Positions 27,376 through 36,380 of a DNA stretch of 64,000 nt are shown here, piece by piece. The number at the start of each line of letters is the position of its first letter. Position 1 is the first letter of the stretch. The position numbers and the translations under genes were made by a program. Origin of the DNA: Clostridiales bacterium (GTDB lineage: Bacteria > Bacillota > Clostridia > Christensenellales > UBA1242); contig SVHM01000005.1 in assembly GCA_015055815.1 (NCBI GenBank), forward strand, positions 1-64,000. Reading direction: 5' to 3'. The notes beneath the pieces are model-generated. The model had not been told where the DNA came from and searched no databases. It saw only the letters and a list, made by a program, of their open reading frames with translations.

Positions 27376-27900
27376 TTAAGATTTTTTTAAAATATTTTCG
27401 ATTAGTAAAAGTTTCATTTCTCTAGATAAATTATTAAATTCATCCAACAACTTTTCTCTCTCGGCTTTATTTGTCTTTACAGCATTAGCAAGTTTATCTT
27501 CTATACTATCACTACTCTTAACTTCTATATGTATTTCTTCATTTTTAATTTTTAGATAATCATCTTCACTCAAAAACATACTGCTAAGTTTATCTTTCTC
27601 AACAATATCATCACTTGTGGGGTTATCAACAAATCTATCGTGAAGATAATTATAACCATTACATTTTGTATTTGTTATTGAATTCTCATTTTTAGAAGTT
27701 TTATCATCTTGGGTCACATTAGTTTTCTTCTCTTCACTTGCAGTTTTTTCTTTTTCAGCAGAAGGTTTGCCTTTATTTTTCTCTACCTTCTTCTGCTTTT
27801 TTGCAATAAAAAACTCATTTAATTTAAAGAATATCAACAGTAATATAAGTAGCCCTAATGCTACAATTAAGAAGAAAAGCGGATACTCGGTAATTATCAT
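27376..27900 (-). CDS. Hypothetical single-TM protein next to floA
   Basis: A 174-residue protein with an N-terminal membrane anchor (LFFLIVALGLLILLLIFFKL), a Lys/Glu-rich linker (residues 35-75) and an acidic, helical C-terminus (ANAVKTNKAEREKLLDEFNNL). No known family is evident. It starts 15 bp after floA, so it is probably cotranscribed and may act at the same membrane domain; that link is inference. Confidence 0.75.
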   Translation of the reverse strand: MIITEYPLFFLIVALGLLILLLIFFKLNEFFIAKKQKKVEKNKGKPSAEKEKTASEEKKTNVTQDDKTSKNENSITNTKCNGYNYLHDRFVDNPTSDDIVEKDKLSSMFLSEDDYLKIKNEEIHIEVKSSDSIEDKLANAVKTNKAEREKLLDEFNNLSREMKLLLIENILKKS

Positions 27901-27915
27901 AAATACCCCCGATTA

Positions 27916-28902
27916 TTATTCTTCTCCACCTGAATTACTTATAGAATTTCTTAGTTTTGTATCAGCTTGAATGTTTTGCATTCTATAATAATCCATTACC
28001 CCCAAATTTCCCGATTTAAATGCCATACTTATAGCTTTTGGAACTTCTGTTTCAGCACCAACTAATTTAGCCTTCATTTCTTGTGTTTTTGCTTTCATTT
28101 CTTGCTCAACCGCTATTGCCATTGTTCTTCTTTCTTCAGCTCTCGCATTTGCAATCTTAACATCAGCTTCTGCTCTTTCTGCTTGAAGTTTTGCTCCAAC
28201 ATTACGACCAATATCAACATCAGCCACATCAATACTTAGAATATCAAAGGCAGTATCCTTATCAAGATTTTTCTTAAATACTGCTTGGCTTATGCTATCT
28301 GGATTTTCAAGAATTAATTGGTGATTTTTTGCAGAGCCAACAACCGTTACCACACCTTCACCAACTCTAGCAAGAATTGTATCTTCCAAAACCCCACCAA
28401 TAAGTTTTTCAATATTACTTTGCAAAGTAATTCTAATTTTTACAATAAGTTCAATTCCATCACACGCAACTGCCGAAATTGGTGGTGTTGTTATTACCAC
28501 AGGTGTTACACAGTTTTGAACTGCTTGTAAAATATCCCTATTAGCAAGGTCAATGGCTTTAGCAGTAGAAATAGTTAAATTAATTTTTGCCCCATGAGCA
28601 ACAATAAGAGCTTCAACAACCTTATCAATATTTCCACCCGCCATTAGATGTGACTCCAGGTCATCAATTGTTAACTTCACTCCCGCCTTTATAGCACTTA
28701 TGTAATTTTTTACAATAAGTGAAACATCACTATTTCTCAACTTCATACCTAGAAGTTTTCTAGCAGGAATATACGCACCACTAAGCAATGCTTTTAGCCA
28801 AATTTTCACTGGAATTAGTGCACATGTAACCGCTATTGCAATAACTATTACAGCAAAAACACTGATACCAATCCAAAGGCCTACACCTAAAATTAAGCTC
28901 AT
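27916..28902 (-). CDS. floA: Flotillin-like protein FloA
   Basis: A 328-residue FloA (Bacillus YqfA). An N-terminal membrane hairpin segment is followed by the SPFH-like domain (AKINLTISTAKAIDLANRDILQAV, DTILARVGEGVVTVVGSA) and the Glu-Ala-rich coiled coil (LQAERAEADVKIANARAEERR). It scaffolds membrane microdomains. The neighbouring nfeD gene found in Bacillus is missing here. Confidence 0.94.
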   Translation of the reverse strand: MSLILGVGLWIGISVFAVIVIAIAVTCALIPVKIWLKALLSGAYIPARKLLGMKLRNSDVSLIVKNYISAIKAGVKLTIDDLESHLMAGGNIDKVVEALIVAHGAKINLTISTAKAIDLANRDILQAVQNCVTPVVITTPPISAVACDGIELIVKIRITLQSNIEKLIGGVLEDTILARVGEGVVTVVGSAKNHQLILENPDSISQAVFKKNLDKDTAFDILSIDVADVDIGRNVGAKLQAERAEADVKIANARAEERRTMAIAVEQEMKAKTQEMKAKLVGAETEVPKAISMAFKSGNLGVMDYYRMQNIQADTKLRNSISNSGGEE

Positions 28903-29096
28903 GACACCCCCGAAATTATTTCATTACATTTTAATATAATAACACTTCTCCATTCTTAAACAATTATATTATATCATATATAATATAAAAAATAAATAGT
29001 TCATTTGAAAATAAATATTTATTAATAATATTGCATAGATATAAATATATAAGCACTTTTTATTGATGTATATGTATTTTTATACTTTGAATAAAA

Positions 29097-29129
29097 GAAA
29101 AAAGCATCAATATTAAATTGATACTTTTT
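29097..29129 (-). terminator. Terminator after the NYN-domain gene
   Basis: AAAAAGTATCAAT/ATTGATGCTTTTTT on the minus strand. The rest of the gene-free stretch 28903-29096 is AT-rich, and I saw nothing else in it. Confidence 0.75.
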
Positions 29130-29137
29130 AAATCTAA

Positions 29138-29974
29138 TTAAAGAGCATTTTTCATATCGTCAACAATGTTTTGAAGTTCAACAAATATTTGACGGATATC
29201 TGCATTTTTACTATTTAAACCTTCACCTTTTCTAGTTTCATCATCAATAAGAACTTCAATATCTTTAATAAGTTCAACTTTCTTATCAATATCACTATTA
29301 TCACTAAAGTCAAGTTCACTGTATCTATCGGTAATATCTTTAAGCATATCACTCAATTGGTCATTATCATATACAGTTTCTTCATAGTACTCTTCTTTAG
29401 CAGGAGCAGGTTTTGAATATGTCTTAGTAGTAGTTGTTGTTGTAACCTTTGGAGAAGCCACTGTTGTAGTTTTCTTTGTTGCTTTAGTTTTAGTTGTTGT
29501 TGTAGTCTTTTTACCTTTTGAAGTATAAGCATCATTACTAGAGTTAATTCTAGCAAGAGATATATGACTATCAAACATATGATAGTTCATTTCTTGATAT
29601 TCAGTATTAACGTCGATAACTGTTTTACCACTACTCTTTAATTCAACTAAAAGTGGAATTAAATCTCCTTCACCAGCGACAATACAGTATGTATCAATTT
29701 CAGGTTTAGTATAAACAAGTCTTACAGCATCTACAATCATTCTTGTATCTAATTGGCTATATCTTTTCTTAAATCTCATAAATGGAGCTGTCTCATAACC
29801 ATATTTAGCGATTACTTCACTTAAATACAAGTGCTTTCTATCATTGTAACCATAAAATTTACAATAAACTACATCACCTAAGCTAAGCAATTTGTCATAA
29901 AGTTCATTAAAAGCATCTGAACCAATTTTAACATTATCTACATCTAATAACAATGCAATTTTTTTCTCTTTCAT
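29138..29974 (-). CDS. NYN-domain (LabA/DUF88-like) putative ribonuclease
   Basis: A 278-residue protein. Residues 1-150 form a PIN-like NYN domain with the acidic residues expected for metal binding (LLLDVDNVKI, DTRMIVDAVRL, VAGEGDLIPLL). A low-complexity Thr/Lys linker (about 160-205, runs of TTTTT) leads to an acidic helical C-terminal region. NYN proteins usually cleave RNA; the target is unknown. It overlaps the DNA glycosylase gene by 4 bp. Confidence 0.85.
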   Translation of the reverse strand: MKEKKIALLLDVDNVKIGSDAFNELYDKLLSLGDVVYCKFYGYNDRKHLYLSEVIAKYGYETAPFMRFKKRYSQLDTRMIVDAVRLVYTKPEIDTYCIVAGEGDLIPLLVELKSSGKTVIDVNTEYQEMNYHMFDSHISLARINSSNDAYTSKGKKTTTTTKTKATKKTTTVASPKVTTTTTTKTYSKPAPAKEEYYEETVYDNDQLSDMLKDITDRYSELDFSDNSDIDKKVELIKDIEVLIDDETRKGEGLNSKNADIRQIFVELQNIVDDMKNAL

Positions 29975-30816
29975 AATTTTTCTCCTAAATTACCTTCTCT
30001 CATTTGATAAAATAAATATTGTTGTGCATACCCAGATAGTTTACCATACATTTCAACAAATTTTTTTGATATGTCACTTGCAGATAAATTATCGTCACCA
30101 TATAAACACTTATACGCTTGCACTACCCAAGTATCAGTTGGGAAAACGTCAGTTTTTGAATATCCAAATAGTAGAATACAATCAGCAACCTTTCTCCCTA
30201 CACCCTTTAATTTCATAAGTTCAGACCTTGCTAAATCAGTATTCATATTATAAATTGAACTTATAAAATCTGGTGTCAACATAGATATTGTATGGTATAA
30301 ATATTTATCTCTATATCCACATTTTATATTTTTAAAATATTCCAAGGGTATTAACTTCAATTTTTCAAGTGTCGGGAAAGCATAATAATCGTCAATCTTC
30401 TCACCATAATCTTCACAGATTTTTTCAATAATTCCCTTTATTCTAGGGATATTATTATTTTGAGATATGATAAATTCAATTATCATTTCCAACGGGTCAC
30501 TTTTTAAAATTCTTATACCGTTGCCATATTTTATAGCAGATTTAATAGTAGGATATACACTTAAATCTGATTTTATTCTATCATAGTTTGTATAAAAGTC
30601 AAAGTAATTAATGAAATATTTTTTATCTTTAGTAAAAATTTTTATAGTACCATTCTGACAATAAATATCTGCTTTGTGTCCTAAAGAGTATACTGTGTAG
30701 CCAAAATCCCTAACTTTATAGCGAAAGACTTGTCCGCACTCTAGGGTTTGTTTGACATCAAAAGCAGAAGGATTTAAAACTTCAATATAATCATCATATT
30801 CTTTGTATTTTACCAT
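29971..30816 (-). CDS. 8-oxoguanine DNA glycosylase (OGG1-like)
   Basis: A 281-residue base-excision repair glycosylase/lyase of the HhH-GPD family. The N-terminus has LECGQVFRYKV typical of OGG. The helix-hairpin-helix is LKGVGRKVADCILLFGY, carrying the catalytic Lys, and the catalytic Asp is in VFPTDTWV. I use the ATG at 30816 with AAAGG five bases upstream; the track uses a GTG two codons earlier. Confidence 0.92.
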   Translation of the reverse strand: MVKYKEYDDYIEVLNPSAFDVKQTLECGQVFRYKVRDFGYTVYSLGHKADIYCQNGTIKIFTKDKKYFINYFDFYTNYDRIKSDLSVYPTIKSAIKYGNGIRILKSDPLEMIIEFIISQNNNIPRIKGIIEKICEDYGEKIDDYYAFPTLEKLKLIPLEYFKNIKCGYRDKYLYHTISMLTPDFISSIYNMNTDLARSELMKLKGVGRKVADCILLFGYSKTDVFPTDTWVVQAYKCLYGDDNLSASDISKKFVEMYGKLSGYAQQYLFYQMREGNLGEKL

Positions 30817-30829
30817 ATGCACCTTTAAA

Positions 30830-30864
30830 GAAAAACCAACTTAAAAATATTTTTTAAGTTGGTT
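30830..30864 (-). terminator. Terminator after rpmA
   Basis: AACCAACTTAAAAA/TTTTTAAGTTGGTT with a T-run on the minus strand, just beyond the rpmA stop. Confidence 0.85.
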
Positions 30865-30876
30865 ATAATCCAAAGA

Positions 30877-31155
30877 CTATTCAGCAGGATAAACGCTTAC
30901 TCTTTTCTTATCTTTGGTTTCGTTTTCAAATTTTACCTTACCATCAGTCAAAGCAAATAATGTATAGTCTTTACCAACGCCTACATTTTTACCAGCATTG
31001 ATTCTTGTTCCCCTTTGTCTAATGATAATAGAACCAGCAGATACAACTTGTCCATCTGCACATTTAACACCTAATCTTTTGCTTTTAGAGTCACGACCAT
31101 TCTTTGATGTTCCTTGACCTTTCTTATGAGCAAAGAGTTGAATATTAATAAACAT
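30877..31155 (-). CDS. rpmA: 50S ribosomal protein L27 with cleavable N-terminus
   Basis: A 92-residue bL27. The N-terminal extension MFINIQLF before [12 protein letters not shown] matches the Firmicutes type, which Prp must cleave (after the Phe) to expose the functional N-terminus near the peptidyl transferase centre. The prp gene is immediately upstream and overlaps by 11 bp. Confidence 0.96.
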   Translation of the reverse strand: MFINIQLFAHKKGQGTSKNGRDSKSKRLGVKCADGQVVSAGSIIIRQRGTRINAGKNVGVGKDYTLFALTDGKVKFENETKDKKRVSVYPAE

Positions 31156-31486
31156 TCTCTATTACCTCCATTGAAATATACTTAGAGTAACCAGATAATA
31201 AATCTTCAATACTTATGTACATTGTATCAAGCAGTATTTGAGATTTTTCCAAATCTTCATTATTTATATTATTTGGCAACTCAACTTTTAAAAACCCCTT
31301 ATCTTCATCAACTTTCATGCTAATATTAATGCCTAAAACTTTCTTAAGTCCCAATGCACAACTTTGTGAAATTGATGAAATAGAAGCACATATTATATCT
31401 TTACCAGCTTGTGAATATCCAGAATGTCCAGATATTTCAAAACCTACAAAGATATCATTTTTTTTAAAAATTTTAATTTTAGTCAT
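31145..31486 (-). CDS. prp: Ribosomal-processing cysteine protease Prp
   Basis: A 113-residue Prp (YsxB). The catalytic His is in [13 protein letters not shown] and the Cys in [11 protein letters not shown]. It cleaves the N-terminal extension of L27. It lies between rplU and rpmA, the standard Firmicutes order. Confidence 0.94.
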   Translation of the reverse strand: MTKIKIFKKNDIFVGFEISGHSGYSQAGKDIICASISSISQSCALGLKKVLGINISMKVDEDKGFLKVELPNNINNEDLEKSQILLDTMYISIEDLLSGYSKYISMEVIENVY

Positions 31487-31488
31487 AA

Positions 31489-31797
31489 TTATTTAACCGA
31501 AACAATTTTTAATGCTGTAAATGGTTGTCTATGACCTTGTTTTCTACGATAGTTTTTCTTAGCTTTGTATTTAAATACAACAACTTTATCTTCTTTACCG
31601 TGTTCAACTACTTCAGCGATAACTTCAGCATTTTTTACAAGTGGGTTACCATTAGTAACTTTGTCTCCGTCAACAATCATAAGAACATCAAGATTAATTT
31701 TATCGCCAACTTTAGCGTCTAATTTCTCAACATTAATAATTTCGTCTTGGCTAACTTTATATTGTTTGCCACCAGTTGTAACTATAGCGTACATCAC
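31489..31797 (-). CDS. rplU: 50S ribosomal protein L21
   Basis: A 102-residue bL21, starting YAIVTTGGKQYKVSQDE and ending with the rRNA-binding KKNYRRKQGHRQPFTALKI. First gene of rplU-prp-rpmA. It follows a structured leader and promoter. Confidence 0.97.
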   Translation of the reverse strand: MMYAIVTTGGKQYKVSQDEIINVEKLDAKVGDKINLDVLMIVDGDKVTNGNPLVKNAEVIAEVVEHGKEDKVVVFKYKAKKNYRRKQGHRQPFTALKIVSVK

Positions 31798-31800
31798 TTA

Positions 31801-31872
31801 ATACCTCCTCTAACCAGACTCACTGTGTAGGCATTGCAAACGCAATTTAAAAAAGCCTATTCCATGTGGCTC
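31801..31872 (-). promoter_or_regulatory. Candidate L21 leader (autoregulatory mRNA structure)
   Basis: The rplU 5' UTR contains TAGGC...GCCTA enclosing ATTGC.../...GCAAT, i.e. a nested hairpin, followed by conserved-looking flanks and the GAGGAGG site. Firmicutes rplU genes often carry an L21 leader at this place. I did not compare it with the Rfam model. Confidence 0.55.
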
Positions 31873-31878
31873 AAGATA

Positions 31879-31907
31879 AATTTACCATAAAAAACCCTAA
31901 ATGTCAA
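31879..31907 (-). promoter_or_regulatory. Promoter of rplU-prp-rpmA
   Basis: TTGACA, 17 bp, TAAATT on the minus strand, ending about 80 bp upstream of rplU. Confidence 0.65.
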
Positions 31908-32031
31908 TAATTTTTTATAATTTCATTAAATATTTTTAAAGTAATTACACATAGTAAATTAAACACAAAATCAAACAATACAAAAAACAAATAAATATAA
32001 AAAATAAAAAATCATTAAAAGGAATAAAATT

Positions 32032-32475
32032 ATGGAAAAACAACAATACGAAACAACAACAAAATTATTAGACGAAGCATACAAAAATGTGCGAATGGCA
32101 AGCTTTGCAATTGATTGCATTATTGATAAAATTCAAGACCAATCACTTGAAGACTTACTTAGAAAACAAAACGATTGTTATCTTCACTATGTTGAGAAAA
32201 TTGAGAGTATGTGCGAAGAATTAAAACATAAGCCTAAAGATATCAATTTTATGCTAAAAGGCATGTCATTTGCAAGTATAAAAACAAAAACCATGATGAA
32301 TGACGAAACGCCCCATCTTGCCGAAATGCTAGTTCAAGGCACAACTATGGGCATTACCGATACTCTAAAAGCAAAAAGCGAATATCCAACAGACAACCAA
32401 GAACTAATAAAAATTGTAGACGAAATAGTTGATTGCGAAGAAAAATTTGTAGATTCACTTAAAACTTTTCTATAA
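32032..32475 (+). CDS. Hypothetical all-helical protein (ferritin-like fold possible)
   Basis: A 147-residue soluble, helical protein, with helices that resemble a four-helix bundle (EAYKNVRMASFAIDCIIDKI, YLHYVEKIESMCEEL, QELIKIVDEIVDCEEKFVDSL). Similar small clostridial proteins are annotated as DUF2383/PA2169-like, but I see no clear metal-binding EXXH set, so I give no function. It has AAAGGA before the ATG and a terminator right after the stop. Confidence 0.75.
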   Translation: MEKQQYETTTKLLDEAYKNVRMASFAIDCIIDKIQDQSLEDLLRKQNDCYLHYVEKIESMCEELKHKPKDINFMLKGMSFASIKTKTMMNDETPHLAEMLVQGTTMGITDTLKAKSEYPTDNQELIKIVDEIVDCEEKFVDSLKTFL

Positions 32476-32483
32476 TTAATAAA

Positions 32484-32519
32484 AAGGAACAATCACATTG
32501 TAAATGATTATTCCTTTTT
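32484..32519 (+). terminator. Terminator after the 147-aa gene
   Basis: AAAGGAACAATCA, a 9-nt loop, TGATTATTCCTTTTT. Confidence 0.82.
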
Positions 32520-32592
32520 ATTATATCAACACTATCAAAATTTTACTATTTATTAAATATAATACTTTTATTTAAAAATAATACAATTGTCA

Positions 32593-33651
32593 TTATAAAC
32601 AATCCATATTCTGAAAATCAGACGAATATACTTTTTGATTTTGCATACACCCTTTAATAGTTTCGGTAAATAACGGATATTCCAAATAATTTTGAGAAGA
32701 CACTCCACCAAATAATCCAACACCATTTCTTTGATAATCAACAAAATAATCAAATATTGATTTCCCATTCTGATCAATTTTATCTCTGCACATAGCCATA
32801 ATTTGACACCCACCACCAGTAACATACGCTAAAAACATATTTTCTTGTTCTTCTTTAGATAATTTACTCATAATTTGTTCAATAACTTGAACTCTATCTT
32901 TATAGCCACATTCAATCTTTTCATTAGGATACATTTGTGACATAATTTTCATAGTGAAATATTCATTTAACCCCTCATTAAAATCATCAAATATCCCTCT
33001 TTCATTTATTATTCTAACACCTTGAAAATAATATTCATTACCATCATTTTCTTGTTTTTTCCAAACAGATAAAACATGCAACATTTCGTGTACAAAAATT
33101 TTTATAGCATTAATACGTTCATCTTTTGACTTATTTTTCGTTGCTTTTAAAATTGGTGCAAAAACCCTAATACCATCTTGAACACGATAAGCACCTGTTG
33201 TAGCATTCATTTGATGTTTTTCAATAAAAGCCTTTGCCATAACGGGATTATGCTTTACCAAATCTTCTGCAAATTTATATTGTCTTAATTCTCTTTCGGC
33301 ATGTTCTTGCGAAGTACCAATCATATCCAATGGCAATTTAACATCAATATCCCTGTAAATGAATTCACATATCGACATAATGATTGGTGGTATTTCCATA
33401 TCCATTTCGTCAATTCTAATAGCGGAAACTTCATCCATAATTTTTCTAAAATGATTTATAATATTATTTTCTACTAGAGTCCTTTGAAAATCATTACAAT
33501 TTTGTATAGCAATGCTTTTAATTTCTTCTAATAACCTATTCAAAATAAATTCTATTTCAATAATATCTTTATCTCTATTATTAGAGTTAAATAATAAATA
33601 TTCCACACCGTCTAGATTTTTTCTTTTTTGATTTAAAATTGTATTAATCAT
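32593..33651 (-). CDS. Hypothetical gluzincin-like zinc metalloprotease
   Basis: A 352-residue protein with no signal peptide. Near residue 195 it has HEMLHVLSV (HEXXH), and about 35 residues later NEGLNEYFTMK, which offers the third Glu ligand as in gluzincins. The rest is helical and charged. It may be a cytosolic or phage-derived peptidase. I recognise no specific family. Expression is unclear, with no strong promoter seen. Confidence 0.65.
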   Translation of the reverse strand: MINTILNQKRKNLDGVEYLLFNSNNRDKDIIEIEFILNRLLEEIKSIAIQNCNDFQRTLVENNIINHFRKIMDEVSAIRIDEMDMEIPPIIMSICEFIYRDIDVKLPLDMIGTSQEHAERELRQYKFAEDLVKHNPVMAKAFIEKHQMNATTGAYRVQDGIRVFAPILKATKNKSKDERINAIKIFVHEMLHVLSVWKKQENDGNEYYFQGVRIINERGIFDDFNEGLNEYFTMKIMSQMYPNEKIECGYKDRVQVIEQIMSKLSKEEQENMFLAYVTGGGCQIMAMCRDKIDQNGKSIFDYFVDYQRNGVGLFGGVSSQNYLEYPLFTETIKGCMQNQKVYSSDFQNMDCL

Positions 33652-33688
33652 AACTCTATTGCTCCAACATAAAAACTTTTATATTCAC

Positions 33689-34027
33689 TCAAATCAAAAC
33701 TACACTCACACCACTATTTATACTTTGTAAATTTTCATGCAAAATAATTTCAGGAGATATCTTGCAAATTAATTGCTTTGTTTCATTAAGCTCTCCCCAA
33801 TTCTCACCGAAAACATAATCTTTAATTATACCGTCTTTTTTAAGTTTAGGCAGATAAGACATAATTTCTTTCTTTATAACACCACCACAACCATGTGAGC
33901 CATAACCATGAATTACAACTATTACTCTATTCCCAACCGCTTTTGAATAATTAATTTCTTGGTCAAGAAGATAAAGGGCATAATCTGAATTAGGATTATC
34001 TTTTTTAATATTAACAACCCTAATCAT
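33689..34027 (-). CDS. Smr-domain-like small protein
   Basis: A 112-residue protein whose centre, VVIVIHGYGSHGCGGVIKKEI, fits the Smr-domain pattern (HGxGxGxL...I). Smr domains bind or nick nucleic acid, often in ribosome rescue or recombination. It overlaps rsmD by 8 bp, so it is cotranscribed. Confidence 0.68.
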   Translation of the reverse strand: MIRVVNIKKDNPNSDYALYLLDQEINYSKAVGNRVIVVIHGYGSHGCGGVIKKEIMSYLPKLKKDGIIKDYVFGENWGELNETKQLICKISPEIILHENLQSINSGVSVVLI

Positions 34028-34562
34028 TTTTACATCCTATAAACGAAACTTCAACAGTCCCATATTTTCTTGTATTATTTATTTCATAATTGGCTGGAAT
34101 TTTAAATTCCTTACCAACAATATGCTCAAATATTATTAACCCATCATTCAAAAGCATATTATTTTTACTAATAAATTCTAATGCTCGTTCGCCAAAATCA
34201 GTATCATATGGCGGATCTAAGAATATTAAATTAAACTTATCATGTTTTAATTTTTCTAAAGCATTTAAATAATCTCCAACAATCAAATTAGGCGTTTCTT
34301 TTGCTTTAGCAAAATTTTTTTTGATTAACGATACACTATCTTTATTATTATCACAAATTGTAACCCTTTTAGCACCACGACTAACAAACTCAAGGCTTAC
34401 AGCCCCCGTTCCACCAAACAAGTCCAAAATATCACTATCCGCAATTCTAAATTGGATTATATTAAAAATATTTTCCCTTACCCTATCAATAGTTGGCCTA
34501 ATATTTCCATATTCAAAAGTATTAAGTTGTAGCCCTTTATATTTCCCCGCAATTATTCTCAT
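34020..34562 (-). CDS. rsmD: 16S rRNA (guanine(966)-N2)-methyltransferase
   Basis: A 180-residue RsmD that modifies G966 of 16S rRNA. It begins MRIIAGKYKGLQL, has the SAM motif DLFGGTGAVSLEFVSRGA and the catalytic LIFLDPPYDTDF. Its usual partner coaD is absent; an Smr-like gene follows instead. Confidence 0.93.
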   Translation of the reverse strand: MRIIAGKYKGLQLNTFEYGNIRPTIDRVRENIFNIIQFRIADSDILDLFGGTGAVSLEFVSRGAKRVTICDNNKDSVSLIKKNFAKAKETPNLIVGDYLNALEKLKHDKFNLIFLDPPYDTDFGERALEFISKNNMLLNDGLIIFEHIVGKEFKIPANYEINNTRKYGTVEVSFIGCKND

Positions 34563-34688
34563 AAATCACCTAATTTTATTATACAACAAAAAAAATTAAT
34601 TGCAAATACTTTTATAACGTATTTACAATTAATAAATGTATATTTATTTATTATTGTGAATTATTATTTAAGAATATTTAAGATAAAT

Positions 34689-35753
34689 TTATCTTATTAT
34701 ATAATTCATCCTTTTGTAATTAAACTTAAGTAATATTTCATAAGGTGAAGTATTTAACGCTAAAGCATAGTCATTTAATGTGATTTTTTTATTTTTTTGA
34801 CATCCTAAGATAACGACTTCATCACCAATTTTTGCTGATGCCTCACTTAAATCTATCATAAACACATCCATACAAACATTACCAATAACTTTGCATTTAT
34901 ATCCATTTACAAGAACACTAAAATTATTAGATAGTCTTCTATCAAAGCCATCAGCATATCCAAGAGATACAACACCAACTGTTATTTTCTTAGTTGCTTT
35001 AAAATTTCTATCATATCCAACGGTCTCACCCTTTTTAACATCAAATAAGTTGATAATTTTCGATTTAATAGTAAGAACACATTTATTTCCAATCGTATTT
35101 TTCATATCACCATACATTAAAAATCCATTTCTTACCATATCCAATTGAAATTTTTTATCATAAACGGTAGCATATGAATTTGCAATATGAAATATTACAT
35201 CCTTATTTTTAACTAATTTTTTAAATTGATTAAACCTAATCAATTGTTTATTCATGTATTGAACATCTTTAGATTTTGTTGCAAGATGAGAATAAACACC
35301 TTTCAAGTTTAAATTATTCTTATTTATATAATTTATAGCTCTATTAAATTCAGTTATTGACTTAAAGCCATATCTATTAAGCCCAGTATTTACTTGAAGA
35401 TGAAACTTTAAATTAGCATCTTTAATATTTTTAAGTTGTGAAAAACAACCAATGCTTATATTTATATTATTTTTTATACAAAAATCAAATTCGGCACAGT
35501 CAACAACTCCCAAAACTAAAATTTCTGCTTTTTTATTAAATAATCTTAATTCAATCGCTTCATTTAAACACGCAACAGCAAAATAATCAACTTCACTACC
35601 AATAATATCATTAATTCCCCTTATTCCCAAGCCATAAGCATTGGCTTTTACAACTGCACAAAATTTAACATTTGACTTTAAACTTTTCTTAATATTGGCA
35701 ACATTATTTCTTAAAACTTTGCTATCTATAATATATTCATTAAAACTTTTCAT
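34689..35753 (-). CDS. alr: Alanine racemase
   Basis: A 354-residue PLP-dependent alanine racemase that supplies D-Ala for the cell wall. The PLP Lys is in AVVKANAYGLG and the catalytic Tyr region is SLGYADGFDRRLS. It is monocistronic, convergent with nothing nearby, and separated from dut by a terminator. Confidence 0.94.
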   Translation of the reverse strand: MKSFNEYIIDSKVLRNNVANIKKSLKSNVKFCAVVKANAYGLGIRGINDIIGSEVDYFAVACLNEAIELRLFNKKAEILVLGVVDCAEFDFCIKNNINISIGCFSQLKNIKDANLKFHLQVNTGLNRYGFKSITEFNRAINYINKNNLNLKGVYSHLATKSKDVQYMNKQLIRFNQFKKLVKNKDVIFHIANSYATVYDKKFQLDMVRNGFLMYGDMKNTIGNKCVLTIKSKIINLFDVKKGETVGYDRNFKATKKITVGVVSLGYADGFDRRLSNNFSVLVNGYKCKVIGNVCMDVFMIDLSEASAKIGDEVVILGCQKNKKITLNDYALALNTSPYEILLKFNYKRMNYIIR

Positions 35754-35788
35754 ACAATTTTTTATGATTTTAAATAAATATTAGTTAC

Positions 35789-35824
35789 AAAAAAATAACA
35801 GAATTATGAAAATTCTATTATTTT
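35789..35824 (-). terminator. Terminator after dut
   Basis: AATAATAGAATT/AATTCTGTTATTTTTTT on the minus strand. Confidence 0.75.
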
Positions 35825-35855
35825 ACAATGTATAAATATTAAAATATTCTTATAT

Positions 35856-36317
35856 TTATTTATTATTAGTTGAACCAAAACCACCCGTTCTAACGGTAGT
35901 AATTTCTTCTTCATCATCAACTGTTAGAAATTTAAAGAAATAAATATGCCCTATTTTATCGCCTTTTTTAATTTCATAAGAATTTTTCCCGTGATTAAAA
36001 AGCATAAAACCAATGTTACCATCATTATTTTCATTATCTGCATAATCACTTTCAATAATTCCTATCCCCTGAGATACCATAATTTCCTTCTTTCCCATCC
36101 CAGAAGTAGTAGACAAAACAAAACCCTCATCATGATTGCAATAAGCCTTAACATTTAAAAATATCAGTTTTGTTTCCCCTGGTGCAATAACTTCATCAAT
36201 TGGAGAATAGCAATCATAACATACAGAATGCTTGGTTGCCCTAACTGGCATTTTAATATCTTCAGACTTTTGACCATATTTTAAAAACTCATCTCTAATT
36301 TTCGCAAATTTACGCAT
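35856..36317 (-). CDS. dut: dUTPase-like deoxyuridine triphosphatase
   Basis: A 153-residue trimeric-dUTPase-type protein. Motifs seen are STTSGMGKKEIMV (motif 2), GIGIIESDYADN (motif 3), KKGDKIGHIYF (motif 4) and RTGGFGSTNN (motif 5). It removes dUTP to keep uracil out of DNA. The sequence is somewhat divergent and may be phage-type. Confidence 0.86.
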   Translation of the reverse strand: MRKFAKIRDEFLKYGQKSEDIKMPVRATKHSVCYDCYSPIDEVIAPGETKLIFLNVKAYCNHDEGFVLSTTSGMGKKEIMVSQGIGIIESDYADNENNDGNIGFMLFNHGKNSYEIKKGDKIGHIYFFKFLTVDDEEEITTVRTGGFGSTNNK

Positions 36318-36380
36318 AACTTACTCCTTATCATAAGTATAACACAAACATAAAAAAGATTAAAATAAAATTATATAATA

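Noticed and set aside
29353-29574. 73-aa minus-strand ORF rich in Leu and Gln
   Set aside because: An alternative frame of the Thr/Lys linker of the NYN-domain gene.
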